Part shown: one piece after another, positions 51,532 through 59,689 of the stretch
How the letters are laid out: each line of letters opens with the position of its first letter
How positions within the stretch are numbered: the stretch's first letter is position 1
DNA from: Bacteroides intestinalis
Lineage (GTDB): Bacteria > Bacteroidota > Bacteroidia > Bacteroidales > Bacteroidaceae
Direction: 5' to 3'
DNA length: 64,000 nucleotides
Assembly: GCF_902364365.1 (NCBI RefSeq)
Contig: NZ_CABJDN010000008.1
Span: 176,542-240,541 of the forward strand
Translations under genes and position numbers: made by a program
Notes under the pieces: generated by a model
Database searches by the model: none
The model's input: the letters and a program-made list of their open reading frames with translations, nothing else
What the model was told of the DNA's origin: nothing

Positions 51532-52941
51532 ATGGATACGAAGAAGTTACGTCAAAAAATACTCGACCTTGCAATACATGGCAAGCTCGTGCCACAAGAC
51601 CCTAATGATGAACCTGCCTCTGTTTTGCTCGAACGGATTAAGGTAGAAAAAGAGCGTCTTATCAAAGAGGGTAAGATTAAGCGTAGCAAGAAGTCTGGTT
51701 CTTCTGATACGCTCCATTATCCCTACTTGTTGCCGAAAGGGTGGAAATGGTGTAAATTGGAAGATATTATATGTGAATTGAAATACGGAACATCTGAGAA
51801 ATCTTCAAGTGTAGGTAAAATAGCTGTCTTACGAATGGGGAATATTACTAATGTTGGTACAATTGATTATTCGAACTTAGTGTATTCTTCAAATGATGAA
51901 GATATTAAGCAATATTCATTAGAAAAAGACGATTTACTTTTTAATCGCACAAATAGTAGTGAATGGGTAGGAAAAACGGCAATCTACAAAGAAGAACAAC
52001 CAGCCATATATGCAGGCTATCTTATTCGTGTTAGACCTTTATTGATTTCTGCTGACTACCTTAATATTGTAATGAATAGCAGCTATTATCGTAATTGGTG
52101 TTATAATGTAAAAACAGATGCTGTTAATCAGTCTAATATCAATGCTCAAAAGCTATCGCAACTAATGATACCTATTCCTCCATTAGAGGAACAAGAAAAA
52201 ATTGTAGTAGAGATGGCTAAGTGGATTTCTTTAATTGGAACTATCAAGAACGGTAAAGATGATTTGCAGAGTATAGTCAAGCAAGCCAAGAATAAGATCC
52301 TTGACCTTGCCATTCACGGCAAACTCATACCCCAAGACCCGAATGATGAACCTGCTATTGAATTGTTGAAACGCATAAATCCCGACTTTACACCTTGTGA
52401 TAACGGGCATGATAGGAAGTTACCTCAAAGCTGGTGTTGGATAAAAGGGAAAAACATTTTTTCTCCTATGAAATCTGTAAAGCCTCAATATGATGAATTT
52501 CAATATATTGACATTGAGTCTATTGATAACAAACGACAAATAATCAATGAAGTTAAGACTATAAAAACAATTAATATGCCAAGTCGGGCTAGCCGTTATA
52601 CACAAAAAGGAGATGTTGTATTCTCAATAGTACGTCCCTATTTGCGCAACATAGCCAAAGTCATTAATAATAATTGCATTGCATCAACGGGCTTTTATGT
52701 ATGTAGCCCTATTTCTGAAATCCTTAATTCTGAATATTGTTATTATCTTATGATTTCTGATTATGTTATTGATGGGTTAAATCAATTTATGAAAGGAGAT
52801 AATTCTCCTTCTATCAGTAGAAATCATATTGACGAATGGTTATTCCCTATGCCTCCCTTAGCTGAACAACAACGCATAGTTCAAAAAATAGAGGAACTTT
52901 TCTCTGCTCTTAATTATATTCAAAAATCCTTAGAAGCGTAA
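51532..52941 (+). CDS. hsdS: Type I specificity subunit, expressed copy
   Basis: 469 residues. HsdS reads a split DNA site with two target recognition domains (TRDs). Layout: N-terminal conserved region with LRQKILDLAIHGKLVPQ (1-63), TRD1 from LPKGWKWCKLED (about 66-225), central conserved region with ILDLAIHGKLIPQDPND (about 254-292), TRD2 from KLPQSWCWIKG (about 296-455). The two conserved regions are nearly identical, and inverted copies lie downstream, so either TRD can be exchanged. Placed right after hsdM and the YhcG gene with a normal start, it is the active copy. Confidence 0.93.
   Translation: MDTKKLRQKILDLAIHGKLVPQDPNDEPASVLLERIKVEKERLIKEGKIKRSKKSGSSDTLHYPYLLPKGWKWCKLEDIICELKYGTSEKSSSVGKIAVLRMGNITNVGTIDYSNLVYSSNDEDIKQYSLEKDDLLFNRTNSSEWVGKTAIYKEEQPAIYAGYLIRVRPLLISADYLNIVMNSSYYRNWCYNVKTDAVNQSNINAQKLSQLMIPIPPLEEQEKIVVEMAKWISLIGTIKNGKDDLQSIVKQAKNKILDLAIHGKLIPQDPNDEPAIELLKRINPDFTPCDNGHDRKLPQSWCWIKGKNIFSPMKSVKPQYDEFQYIDIESIDNKRQIINEVKTIKTINMPSRASRYTQKGDVVFSIVRPYLRNIAKVINNNCIASTGFYVCSPISEILNSEYCYYLMISDYVIDGLNQFMKGDNSPSISRNHIDEWLFPMPPLAEQQRIVQKIEELFSALNYIQKSLEA
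51576..51720 (+). repeat. Long inverted repeat A, copy in hsdS
   Basis: 145 bp, matching the reverse complement of 55540-55684 with only two or three differences. It covers the conserved region before TRD1. Confidence 0.9.
52351..52410 (+). repeat. Inverted repeat B, copy in hsdS
   Basis: 60 bp, matching the reverse complement of 54844-54903 with two differences; looser similarity extends upstream. It ends in CGGGCAT just before TRD2. Confidence 0.88.
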
Positions 52942-52960
52942 GTAAATACGCTTCTAAGGA
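52927..52960. terminator. Perfect 14-bp hairpin at the end of hsdS
   Basis: 52927-52940 pairs with 52947-52960 around AGTAAA. It overlaps the hsdS stop and lies before the convergent recombinase end. There is no T-run, so it may be a bidirectional stop or a structural site for the inversion system. Confidence 0.65.
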
Positions 52961-52972
52961 TAGGGTAAGTGA

Positions 52973-53776
52973 TTACCAATTCACCACTTTATCCACGATC
53001 TTCTGTTGTTCACTCGCAGTTCTACGAAGATAAATACGAGTTGTTTCAATGCTTTCGTGTCCCATTAAATCCGCTAGTAAGGCAATATCATTGAAACGGT
53101 CAAGGAAATTTTTGGCAAAACGGTGACGGAAGGAGTGAGGATAAACTACATCTCTGTTTAGACCATATTTCTCAGCAAAATGTTTGAGCTGTTGGGCAAT
53201 GCCGCGAGTTGTGATACGTTGACCAAAGCGATTCAAGAAAAGGTAGCCTGAAATAAGACCTTTCTCTTTAAGCCATTTCTCGGTTTCTGTACGCAAGTTT
53301 TTCGGAATATACAAACGGCGTATTTTTCCACCCTTGCTATAAAGGTCGAGATACCCCACCTTAATGTGTTCAGCTTTGATGTGAAGTAATTCACTAACAC
53401 GTGCACCTGTCGCAGCCATAAACCACACAATGAAATACCATTCATCGTAACCATCGGCTTTTAATTTGACTTTGAAAAACTTGTAATCGGCATCACTGAT
53501 TACGTTTTCTAAGAAGTTCTTTTGTTGTACCTTTACGAACTTCACTTTCAGTTTCTCTTGTTTCGTGAATTCTAGATACTTGTTGATACCTTGTAAACGT
53601 AGATTGACTGTCTGTGGCTTGAAGTTTTCCACCAGATACCCCTTGTAAGTCAAAAGGTTCTTTTTGTTCATTTCCCCATAATGATTTAGGAAATACTGTA
53701 CCGTCCATACATACGATGTGATAGTGTTCATTGCCAAATTCGTTTTGGCGAGATAATTTTTGAATTTTGTTACCAT
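52973..53776 (-). CDS. Tyrosine recombinase (hsdS inversion)
   Basis: 267 residues from the ATG at 53776 (MVTKFKNYLAKTNLAMNTIT); a longer frame to 53938 runs into the silent cassette. Core-binding SAM-like domain at the N-terminus, then the catalytic set: Arg in GARVSELLHI, Lys in SKGGKIRRLYI, HSFRHRF, MGHESIETTRIYLR with the Tyr nucleophile. It lies between hsdS and two silent hsdS cassettes, the standard place for the enzyme that inverts them. Confidence 0.93.
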   Translation of the reverse strand: MVTKFKNYLAKTNLAMNTITSYVWTVQYFLNHYGEMNKKNLLTYKGYLVENFKPQTVNLRLQGINKYLEFTKQEKLKVKFVKVQQKNFLENVISDADYKFFKVKLKADGYDEWYFIVWFMAATGARVSELLHIKAEHIKVGYLDLYSKGGKIRRLYIPKNLRTETEKWLKEKGLISGYLFLNRFGQRITTRGIAQQLKHFAEKYGLNRDVVYPHSFRHRFAKNFLDRFNDIALLADLMGHESIETTRIYLRRTASEQQKIVDKVVNW

Positions 53777-53821
53777 ATTACATAATTTATAAATGAATAT
53801 AGCTGCAATATAACTAAGTAT

Positions 53822-54297
53822 CGGGCATAATGTGCAATTACCCGAAGGATGGATTATGTACAGGGTAGATTCAGTCGTGAAAATTACTAATGGAAAAATC
53901 TCAAAAAGATGTAGAAAATTCCAATGGAATTTATCCAATATACGGAAGTGGTGGAATTATAGGATATGTTGATGACTATCTTTGTGAAGCGGGCTCAACT
54001 ATAATTGGACATAAGGGAACTATTAACAATCCTATTTATGTGAAAGAACCATTTGGGAATGTTGACACTGCATTTATCATGAAACCCTCTGAAATCAGTA
54101 ACGATTTATACTTCTATAACTTCTGTCTTGAGTTTGATTTTAGTAAATTAGATAAGAGCACAACTTTACCAAGCCTAACAAAAACAGCAATAGGAAGGCT
54201 AGTTCTTCCTTTTCCATTCTATAATGAGCAGCATTGCATTGTAGAAATAACAAATAAATACAATCAAGTATTTGATATTATAATGGAAAGTTTATAA
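53822..54297 (+). pseudogene. Silent TRD2 cassette of hsdS, with a +1 frameshift
   Basis: Begins CGGGCAT like the TRD2 borders of the two other copies. It reads LPEGWIMYRVDSVVKITNGK in one frame, and continues as KSQKDVENSNGIYPIYGSGG in the next, to the stop at 54297. Removing one A from the A5 tract at 53894-53898 restores a continuous TRD. It has no start codon or conserved N-terminus, so it is a storage cassette. Its 3' end forms an inverted repeat with the end of the minus-strand copy around 54295. Confidence 0.8.
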
Positions 54298-54843
54298 GTT
54301 TTCCATTATCTTATTAATCTGTTTTAAAAGTTGCTCTATTGCTTTCACTATGCGTTTCTGTTCTTCTATAGGGGGAATAGGTATATTCAAATTTCCAAGA
54401 ATTGTAGCATTTACATTAGGTTGACCAACTCCAAATGAATTTTGTTCAATCTGATTCCAATAATAACCGGATTTAAAGAAATACTTGACATATTGTGGAA
54501 GTATTAGACTATAAGTTCGTACACGAATTAGATATGAAGCATATATTACTTGTTCTGATAGATTTTCGATGAGATATGACTTTCCAACTGTTGCACCTGT
54601 TCTTGCAAAAACGATATCTCCGTTTTGTAGTAAGTATTGTTTTACTTTATTTTCATCATAATCTATAAATGGTACAGATTGCCAACATACATAATTATCC
54701 TGAATATCGGTGATACGAAGAAGTTTATATCTGCCTTTTGATTTTGCAGATTCACTAACTCCGTAAAGAATAGAAGTCGAAATCTTATTTATGGTTGTCC
54801 ACATCCATGATTTCGGCACTTCAAACTGTACAAGCTTCGCATA

Positions 54844-54903
54844 ATGCCCGTTATCACAAGGTGTAAAGTCAGGATTTATGCGTTTCGACAATTCAATAGC
54901 AGG
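54844..54903 (-). repeat. Inverted repeat B, copy in silent hsdS
   Basis: Partner of 52351-52410. Recombination here would swap TRD2 only. Confidence 0.88.
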
Positions 54904-55539
54904 CTCATCATTGAGGTCTTGTGGTACTAGCTTACCATGTATGGCAAGGTCTAGTATTTTGCTTTTGGTTTGCTTTATGATTGTCTGCAAGTCAGATTTT
55001 CCTTGCTCTATTTGGTCAATTAAAGCAAACCACCGTTCAATCTCGGCAACTATGCGTTGTTGTTCAGATAATGGTGGTAACGGCAATTTGAAGTTGTTAA
55101 TGGCTTTTAGAGGTACATTTTTGATAGTGCTTCCTGTCGCTGAATCAATAGCATATTTAAGAAAATACCGCGATTCTAATATGATACACATATATTGAAT
55201 GTTAATGGGAGAAATCATATTAATATAACAGGCACTCTTACCCAACATTATCTTTTCGTCATCATAGATACCGATGTTTCCTATTGTCCCATTTATTGAA
55301 ACTAAAATTGATGAACGATTCAACGGCTTCTTATATTTCTCATATTCTGAAGCAGAGACTCTTTTTGTTTCATTCTTAATGACAATCTTTCTGTTTGAAA
55401 GGTTGTTACCATTAATAAAAAAATAGTCTCCCTCTGAATTGTATTGTGGCGTTCCATGTAGGCCATCGCCTATTGTGGATGTAATTTCTTCCAATATCGT
55501 CCACATCCATGAACTCGGCACCTCAAACGGCACATTCTC

Positions 55540-55684
55540 ATAATGGAGCGTATCGGAAGAACCAGACTTCTTGCTACGCTTAATCTTACCCTCTTTGATA
55601 AGACGCTCTTTTTCTACCTTAATCCGTTCGAGCAAAACAGAGGCAAGTTCATCATTAGGGTCTTGTGGCACGAGCTTGCCATGT
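55540..55684 (-). repeat. Long inverted repeat A, copy in silent hsdS
   Basis: Partner of 51576-51720. Recombination here would invert about 4.1 kb, including the recombinase gene, and swap both TRDs. Confidence 0.9.
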
Positions 55685-55797
55685 TCATAAGATTGAGTGT
55701 TTTTTGACGTAATTTCTCAATATCCATATTTTTCGCACAGAAAAATATTAAAACCCAACTATTTGTCTGAACCCTCTTTACTTTGCATTCTTTCTTC

Positions 55798-55917
55798 TTA
55801 TCTATTGTCATCGTCCATCCTCATCACCGCTTTATATTCAAGCCATTCAATAATATTTTCCAATTTTATTCGTCTTTCTCGAAGGCTTTTCGTAAGTTTG
55901 TCAAAAGTACGACGCAT
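55798..55917 (-). CDS. Possible 39-residue ORF upstream of silent hsdS
   Basis: A minus-strand frame MRRTFDKLTKSLRERR to MRMDDDNR, rich in Arg and Lys. It may be the tail of a lost gene left by rearrangement, or a short real gene. I do not recognise it. The rest of 55728-56009 shows nothing clear. Confidence 0.3.
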   Translation of the reverse strand: MRRTFDKLTKSLRERRIKLENIIEWLEYKAVMRMDDDNR

Positions 55918-56009
55918 TCCATAGAAAAAGTCTGATTATGAGTATGTATCAGGGCCTCATACTGATAATCTTAGCATGCAAGGCCCTCCCATAAGTAACA
56001 TTTATCACT

Positions 56010-56627
56010 ATGAACAACAAGCTGTTTACCTTTCTCGACCCTCTGCTGGGTTACATCGACAATGGTCGTTTCTTCCGCGAACCCTTCCGCTGGCTCTACG
56101 TCATCTTTGCCGTATTGAACTTGCTGTTTCCTATCTTTATACTGGCAAAGGTCATCGAGATGGACTTCTTCAAATATGCCGAAGGGAAATTAATCCTTGC
56201 TTTCATTCTGCTGTTCATTATCCTTTGCGCAGGAGCATGGGGAAGCTATCTGCTCTGGATGAACCGGAAAAACAAACTGAAAGAAGCTATCCAGAAAGAA
56301 AATGAATTCATTGCCATTCCTGTTGTATCGCACCTGACACAGACGGTGGGTGAATGGCTGGGACTTTATATCGGTGTCATCGGTACACTGTGTTCGGTGG
56401 TTATTGCAATCTTTGCTGCCAATGAAATCAAATACATACTGCCGATACCTTCCGGTATGTTCTTCCTGATGCCTATATACGGCTTCCTGATTGTGGTGTT
56501 CGCACGCCTGCTTGCCGAGTTATATCGCGCATTGGCCGTCATTGCCAACAACACCAAGAAATTGACAAAGACAGAAGCAAAAGCCGAAGCCAAACTGGAA
56601 GATATAGAAGACATAGAGGAAATCTAA
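56010..56627 (+). CDS. Four-helix membrane protein of unknown function
   Basis: 205 residues. Four membrane segments: about 28-50 (YVIFAVLNLLFPIFILA), 62-84 (LILAFILLFIILCAGAW), 118-138 (LYIGVIGTLCSVVIAIF) and 150-172 (FFLMPIYGFLIVVFARL). The C-terminal tail is charged and likely helical (KTEAKAEAKLEDIEDIEEI). I do not recognise a family. It is four bases upstream of the glycerate kinase gene, probably one operon. Confidence 0.75.
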   Translation: MNNKLFTFLDPLLGYIDNGRFFREPFRWLYVIFAVLNLLFPIFILAKVIEMDFFKYAEGKLILAFILLFIILCAGAWGSYLLWMNRKNKLKEAIQKENEFIAIPVVSHLTQTVGEWLGLYIGVIGTLCSVVIAIFAANEIKYILPIPSGMFFLMPIYGFLIVVFARLLAELYRALAVIANNTKKLTKTEAKAEAKLEDIEDIEEI

Positions 56628-56631
56628 ATAT

Positions 56632-57759
56632 ATGAAGAAAGTAGTCATAGCTATTGACTCCTTTAAAGGATGTTTACCCTCGGCAGAAGCTGGAAAAGCA
56701 GCTGCCGAGGGTATTCGTTCCGTATACCCGGAATGTGAAGTTATCTGCCTGCCCATAGCCGATGGGGGCGAAGGAATGCTGGATGTACTGATTATGGCAA
56801 CCAACGGTCAGGAAGTTCCGATCTCCGCCCACGATCCATTGATGAGGTGGCGCAATACTTATTACGGCATTTCCGAAAATGGGGAAACAGCTTTCATAGA
56901 AATGGCAAGCATCAGCGGATTGCCTTTAGTTCCGCCGGAAAAAAGAAACCCGATGCTGACTACCACTTACGGCACGGGAGAAATCATTCGTGATGCTCTG
57001 GAACGTGGTTGCCGCAACTTTATCATTGGCATTGGTGGCAGTGCAACCAATGATGCAGGACTGGGAATGCTTCAGGCATTAGGCTTTCGTTTTTTAGACA
57101 AGGAGGGTACAGAACTAGAGACAGGTAATGGAGAAGTATTAATTAAAGTAGCACATGTAGACACTACTCTTGTCCATCCGGCTTTAAACAGTTGCCGATT
57201 TACTGTTGCCTGCGATGTACAAAATCCATTCTATGGTCCCGAAGGAGCGGCTTATGTCTTTGCACCTCAAAAAGGAGCAGACCGGGAAATGGTAGAGGCA
57301 TTGGATGCAGGGCTGCAAAACTTTGCAAAAGTCATCTGCCATACGACGGAAAAAGATATTTCCCATCATCCCGGAGCCGGTGCCGCCGGAGGTATGGGCG
57401 GTAGTCTGCTGGCTTTCCTGAATGCGGAACTGAAACCCGGCATACAACTGATGCTGGAAGCTCTTGACTTCAGTAATAAAATAAAAAGCGCTGACCTGAT
57501 CATTACCGGAGAAGGAAAAGCTGACCGACAAACATTGATGGGAAAAGTTCCTTCCGGCATACTTGCTAAAGCCCGGAAACAAAATATTCCGGTAATCCTG
57601 TTAGCCGGCAATATAGAAGATTCGGATGAATTACAACAAGCCGGGTTTGAAGGGGTCTTCTCTGTTAACCCTCCATTCATATCGTTAGAAGAAGCCATGA
57701 GACCGGAAGTTGCACGCAAAAACATACAGCAAACAGTCGAGTATATTTGCAAGAAATAA
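56632..57759 (+). CDS. Glycerate kinase
   Basis: 375 residues. Phosphorylates D-glycerate with ATP (GlxK/GarK family). Motifs: IDSFKGCLPSAEAGKAAAEG at the start, PIADGGEGMLD, IGGSATNDAGLGMLQALG near 140, and GEGKADRQTLMGKVPSGI near 295. Length normal for the family. Follows the membrane protein gene closely. Confidence 0.95.
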   Translation: MKKVVIAIDSFKGCLPSAEAGKAAAEGIRSVYPECEVICLPIADGGEGMLDVLIMATNGQEVPISAHDPLMRWRNTYYGISENGETAFIEMASISGLPLVPPEKRNPMLTTTYGTGEIIRDALERGCRNFIIGIGGSATNDAGLGMLQALGFRFLDKEGTELETGNGEVLIKVAHVDTTLVHPALNSCRFTVACDVQNPFYGPEGAAYVFAPQKGADREMVEALDAGLQNFAKVICHTTEKDISHHPGAGAAGGMGGSLLAFLNAELKPGIQLMLEALDFSNKIKSADLIITGEGKADRQTLMGKVPSGILAKARKQNIPVILLAGNIEDSDELQQAGFEGVFSVNPPFISLEEAMRPEVARKNIQQTVEYICKK

Positions 57760-57786
57760 ATGATTAGAAGCAAGTGTGTCTCCGTA

Positions 57787-58359
57787 TCAGAGTTTATGTA
57801 TCACTCTGCGACAACGTTTCATTTCCCTTTCCGTCAGTCCGGGATGTTGTTTCGTTCCGCCTTTCTCGATGGCTGAAACAACTTTAAAGCCGCTCCATTT
57901 CAGGATTTCTTTCAGCGCTTTTACTACTCCTCTTGTCTGATTAAAGAATATATTGAAAGGATATGGAGTAGTGCAAGTGCTTACGATAACTGACTTTTTA
58001 CCTTTATGCAGGCCGATAGGAATACCTCGTGAGGTCTCTCCCATCATTCCGTAAACGATGCGGTCGAACATCACTTTCAGTTGTCCCGGCAGGTTTCCCC
58101 AATAGCAGGGAGCACCGATTATCAGTGCCTGTGCTTCTTCTATCTGCTTCAGCACACGTTGTGCATCATCCTCGGGCAAACAACATTTCAGTTTCTCACG
58201 GCAACTCATACAGCCGATGCAAGGACGGATTTGCAGGTCAGCCACTCTAATCACAGTAACTTCGTCACCATTCGCCCGGGCTTCCGTTTCCATCAATTGC
58301 AGCATTTTCGAGATATGTCCTTGCTTGCGGGGACTTCCGTTGATAATCAGTATTTTCAT
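57787..58359 (-). CDS. Flavodoxin-fold NAD(P)H oxidoreductase with ferredoxin-like Cys set
   Basis: 190 residues from the ATG at 58359 (MKILIINGSPRKQGH); a longer frame runs into the next gene. FMN-binding loop GSPRKQGHISKM, then CIGCMSCREKLKCCLP (a Cys-rich insert that may hold Fe-S or a redox disulfide), PCYWGNLPGQLKVMFDR, and a C-terminal basic helix. NADPH-dependent FMN reductase/iron-sulfur flavoprotein type; substrate unknown. Confidence 0.85.
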   Translation of the reverse strand: MKILIINGSPRKQGHISKMLQLMETEARANGDEVTVIRVADLQIRPCIGCMSCREKLKCCLPEDDAQRVLKQIEEAQALIIGAPCYWGNLPGQLKVMFDRIVYGMMGETSRGIPIGLHKGKKSVIVSTCTTPYPFNIFFNQTRGVVKALKEILKWSGFKVVSAIEKGGTKQHPGLTEREMKRCRRVIHKL

Positions 58360-58372
58360 AATTAGTCCGTAT

Positions 58373-58774
58373 TTACGCAATTCCCAATAGCTGGACGTCA
58401 AACACCAAAGTAGAGAAAGCAGGAATAGGACCACTGCTACGTGTACCATATCCCATTGCATAAGGAATATAAACAATCCAATGATCTCCTACATGCATTC
58501 GTTGCAGGGCTATCTGCCAGCCTTCAATGACTTCATTCAGACGAAAAGCCTCAGGGTAATTCCGTTTCCAGGAGTTATCGAACTCGCGGCCATTTATCAA
58601 AGTGCCTTTATAATGCACAGTTACGATGCTATTCAAACGGGGAGTATTGCCGCCATTCCCTTCTTCCAAGACCCGATATAGAATTCCGCAAGGCAGTTCC
58701 CGGATATCATTCTCTGCACGCAAAGCCTCCAGGTACTGCTCATTCTGCAATTTATATTCTTCTTTTCGTCCCAT
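58373..58774 (-). CDS. FKBP-type peptidyl-prolyl isomerase
   Basis: 133 residues, no signal peptide. FKBP core: VTVHYKGTLINGREFDNSW, NEVIEGWQIALQRMHVGDHW and IPYAMGYGTR, ending LVFDVQLLGIA. Acts as a cytoplasmic foldase. A consensus promoter lies 26 bases upstream, and the flavodoxin gene follows 13 bases after it. Confidence 0.93.
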   Translation of the reverse strand: MGRKEEYKLQNEQYLEALRAENDIRELPCGILYRVLEEGNGGNTPRLNSIVTVHYKGTLINGREFDNSWKRNYPEAFRLNEVIEGWQIALQRMHVGDHWIVYIPYAMGYGTRSSGPIPAFSTLVFDVQLLGIA

Positions 58775-58800
58775 AAGTTATAAATGATTCTTCTTTCCCA

Positions 58801-58832
58801 CAAAAGTACAACATTTATGCTATCCACCCAAA
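58801..58832 (-). promoter_or_regulatory. Promoter of the FKBP-flavodoxin pair
   Basis: On the minus strand TTTG (58832-58829), 20-nt spacer, TACTTTTG (58808-58801): full consensus match. Confidence 0.8.
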
Positions 58833-58856
58833 TACGGAATAAGCTCATCGTGCGTT

Positions 58857-58888
58857 TTTGGAGATTATATGAATAAGCGGTATCTTTG
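58857..58888 (+). promoter_or_regulatory. Promoter of the aspartate dehydrogenase-like gene
   Basis: TTTG (58857-58860), 20-nt spacer, TATCTTTG (58881-58888). The ATG at 58893 follows after four bases, so the transcript is probably leaderless. Confidence 0.82.
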
Positions 58889-58892
58889 CCCC

Positions 58893-59684
58893 ATGAAAAA
58901 ATTAGTTATTGTCGGATGTGGACGACTGGCCGGAATAGTTTCGGATGCAGTTGTTAATGGCTTGTTGCCGGAATATGATTTAGTTGGAGTTTACTCACGT
59001 ACAGCAGAAAAAGCTGAGCGTATAGTTAGTAAAATGCAGCAACACGGGAAATCCTGCGTAGCATGTACAACCCCGGAAGATTTACTGGCACTGAAACCGG
59101 ATTATCTGGTAGAAGCAGCTTCTCCTGCTGCCATGAAAGAGTTTGCATTACCCGCCCTGAAGAACGGTACTTCCATCGTCACCTTGTCTATCGGTGCTCT
59201 GGCAGACACTGCTTTCTATCAGGAAGTGATGGAGACTGCCAAAGCGAACGGTACGCGTGTGTACATCGTTTCCGGTGCTACGGGCGGTTTCGATGTTCTG
59301 CGGACAGCTTCTTTAATGGGAAATGCAAAAGCTAAATTCTTTAATGAAAAAGGTCCTGATGCCCTGAAGGGAACAGCTGTATATGATGAGACATTGCAAA
59401 CGGAGCAACGTGTTGTCTTCTCAGGAAATGCTACCGAAGCCATAGCCATGTTCCCAACAAAAGTCAATGTAGCCGTTGCTGCTTCACTGGCCTCCGTCGG
59501 CCCGGAGAATATGGAAATGTCCATGCAATCCACTCCCGGATTCGTGGGAGACACTCAAAGAGTGGAAATAAAGAACGATCAGGTGCATGCCGTAATTGAT
59601 GTGTACAGCGCCACTGCTGAAATAGCAGGGTGGTCTGTTGTGAACACCCTGCTTAACATAACATCACCGATTGTATTCTTCTGA
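58893..59684 (+). CDS. Aspartate dehydrogenase-like protein (NadX family)
   Basis: 263 residues from the ATG at 58893 (MKKLVIVGCGRLAGIVSDAV); a start at 58869 would lie upstream of the -7 element. Rossmann GCGRLAG, YLVEAASPAAMKEFALPAL, SGATGGFDVLRTASL and FPTKVNVAVAASLASVGP match the NadX/DUF108 family, which oxidises L-aspartate to iminoaspartate for NAD synthesis or acts on similar amino acids. The true substrate is not proven. Convergent with the next gene, five bases apart. Confidence 0.85.
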   Translation: MKKLVIVGCGRLAGIVSDAVVNGLLPEYDLVGVYSRTAEKAERIVSKMQQHGKSCVACTTPEDLLALKPDYLVEAASPAAMKEFALPALKNGTSIVTLSIGALADTAFYQEVMETAKANGTRVYIVSGATGGFDVLRTASLMGNAKAKFFNEKGPDALKGTAVYDETLQTEQRVVFSGNATEAIAMFPTKVNVAVAASLASVGPENMEMSMQSTPGFVGDTQRVEIKNDQVHAVIDVYSATAEIAGWSVVNTLLNITSPIVFF

Positions 59685-59689
59685 TTACA

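Larger units (their letters stand above)
54292..55727 (-). pseudogene. Silent full-length hsdS copy on the opposite strand
   Basis: An ATG at 55727 reads MDIEKLRQKTLNL and then goes out of frame: the distance to the conserved CTCGTGCCA is 56 bases here against 57 in the active copy. From about 55671 to 54292 the frame is intact (459 residues) with its own TRD1 (from VPFEVPSSWMWTILEE) and TRD2 (from VPKSWMWTTINK). No promoter or working start is seen, so it is silent. The frameshift lies outside repeat A, so inversion would attach its intact TRDs to the good start of the expressed gene. Confidence 0.85.

Noticed and set aside
52973..53776. This tyrosine recombinase as the enzyme that flips the capsule promoter
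   Set aside because: The capsule repeats look like serine-invertase (Mpi) sites and lie 48 kb away; the hsdS repeats share no sequence with them.
52973..53938. Recombinase start at 53938
   Set aside because: The extra N-terminus is the reverse strand of the silent TRD cassette; the ATG at 53776 begins the conserved SAM-like domain.
55614..55811. Minus-strand 65-residue ORF at the silent hsdS start
   Set aside because: Its second half is the hsdS conserved region read in the wrong frame, which marks the frameshift and not a new gene.
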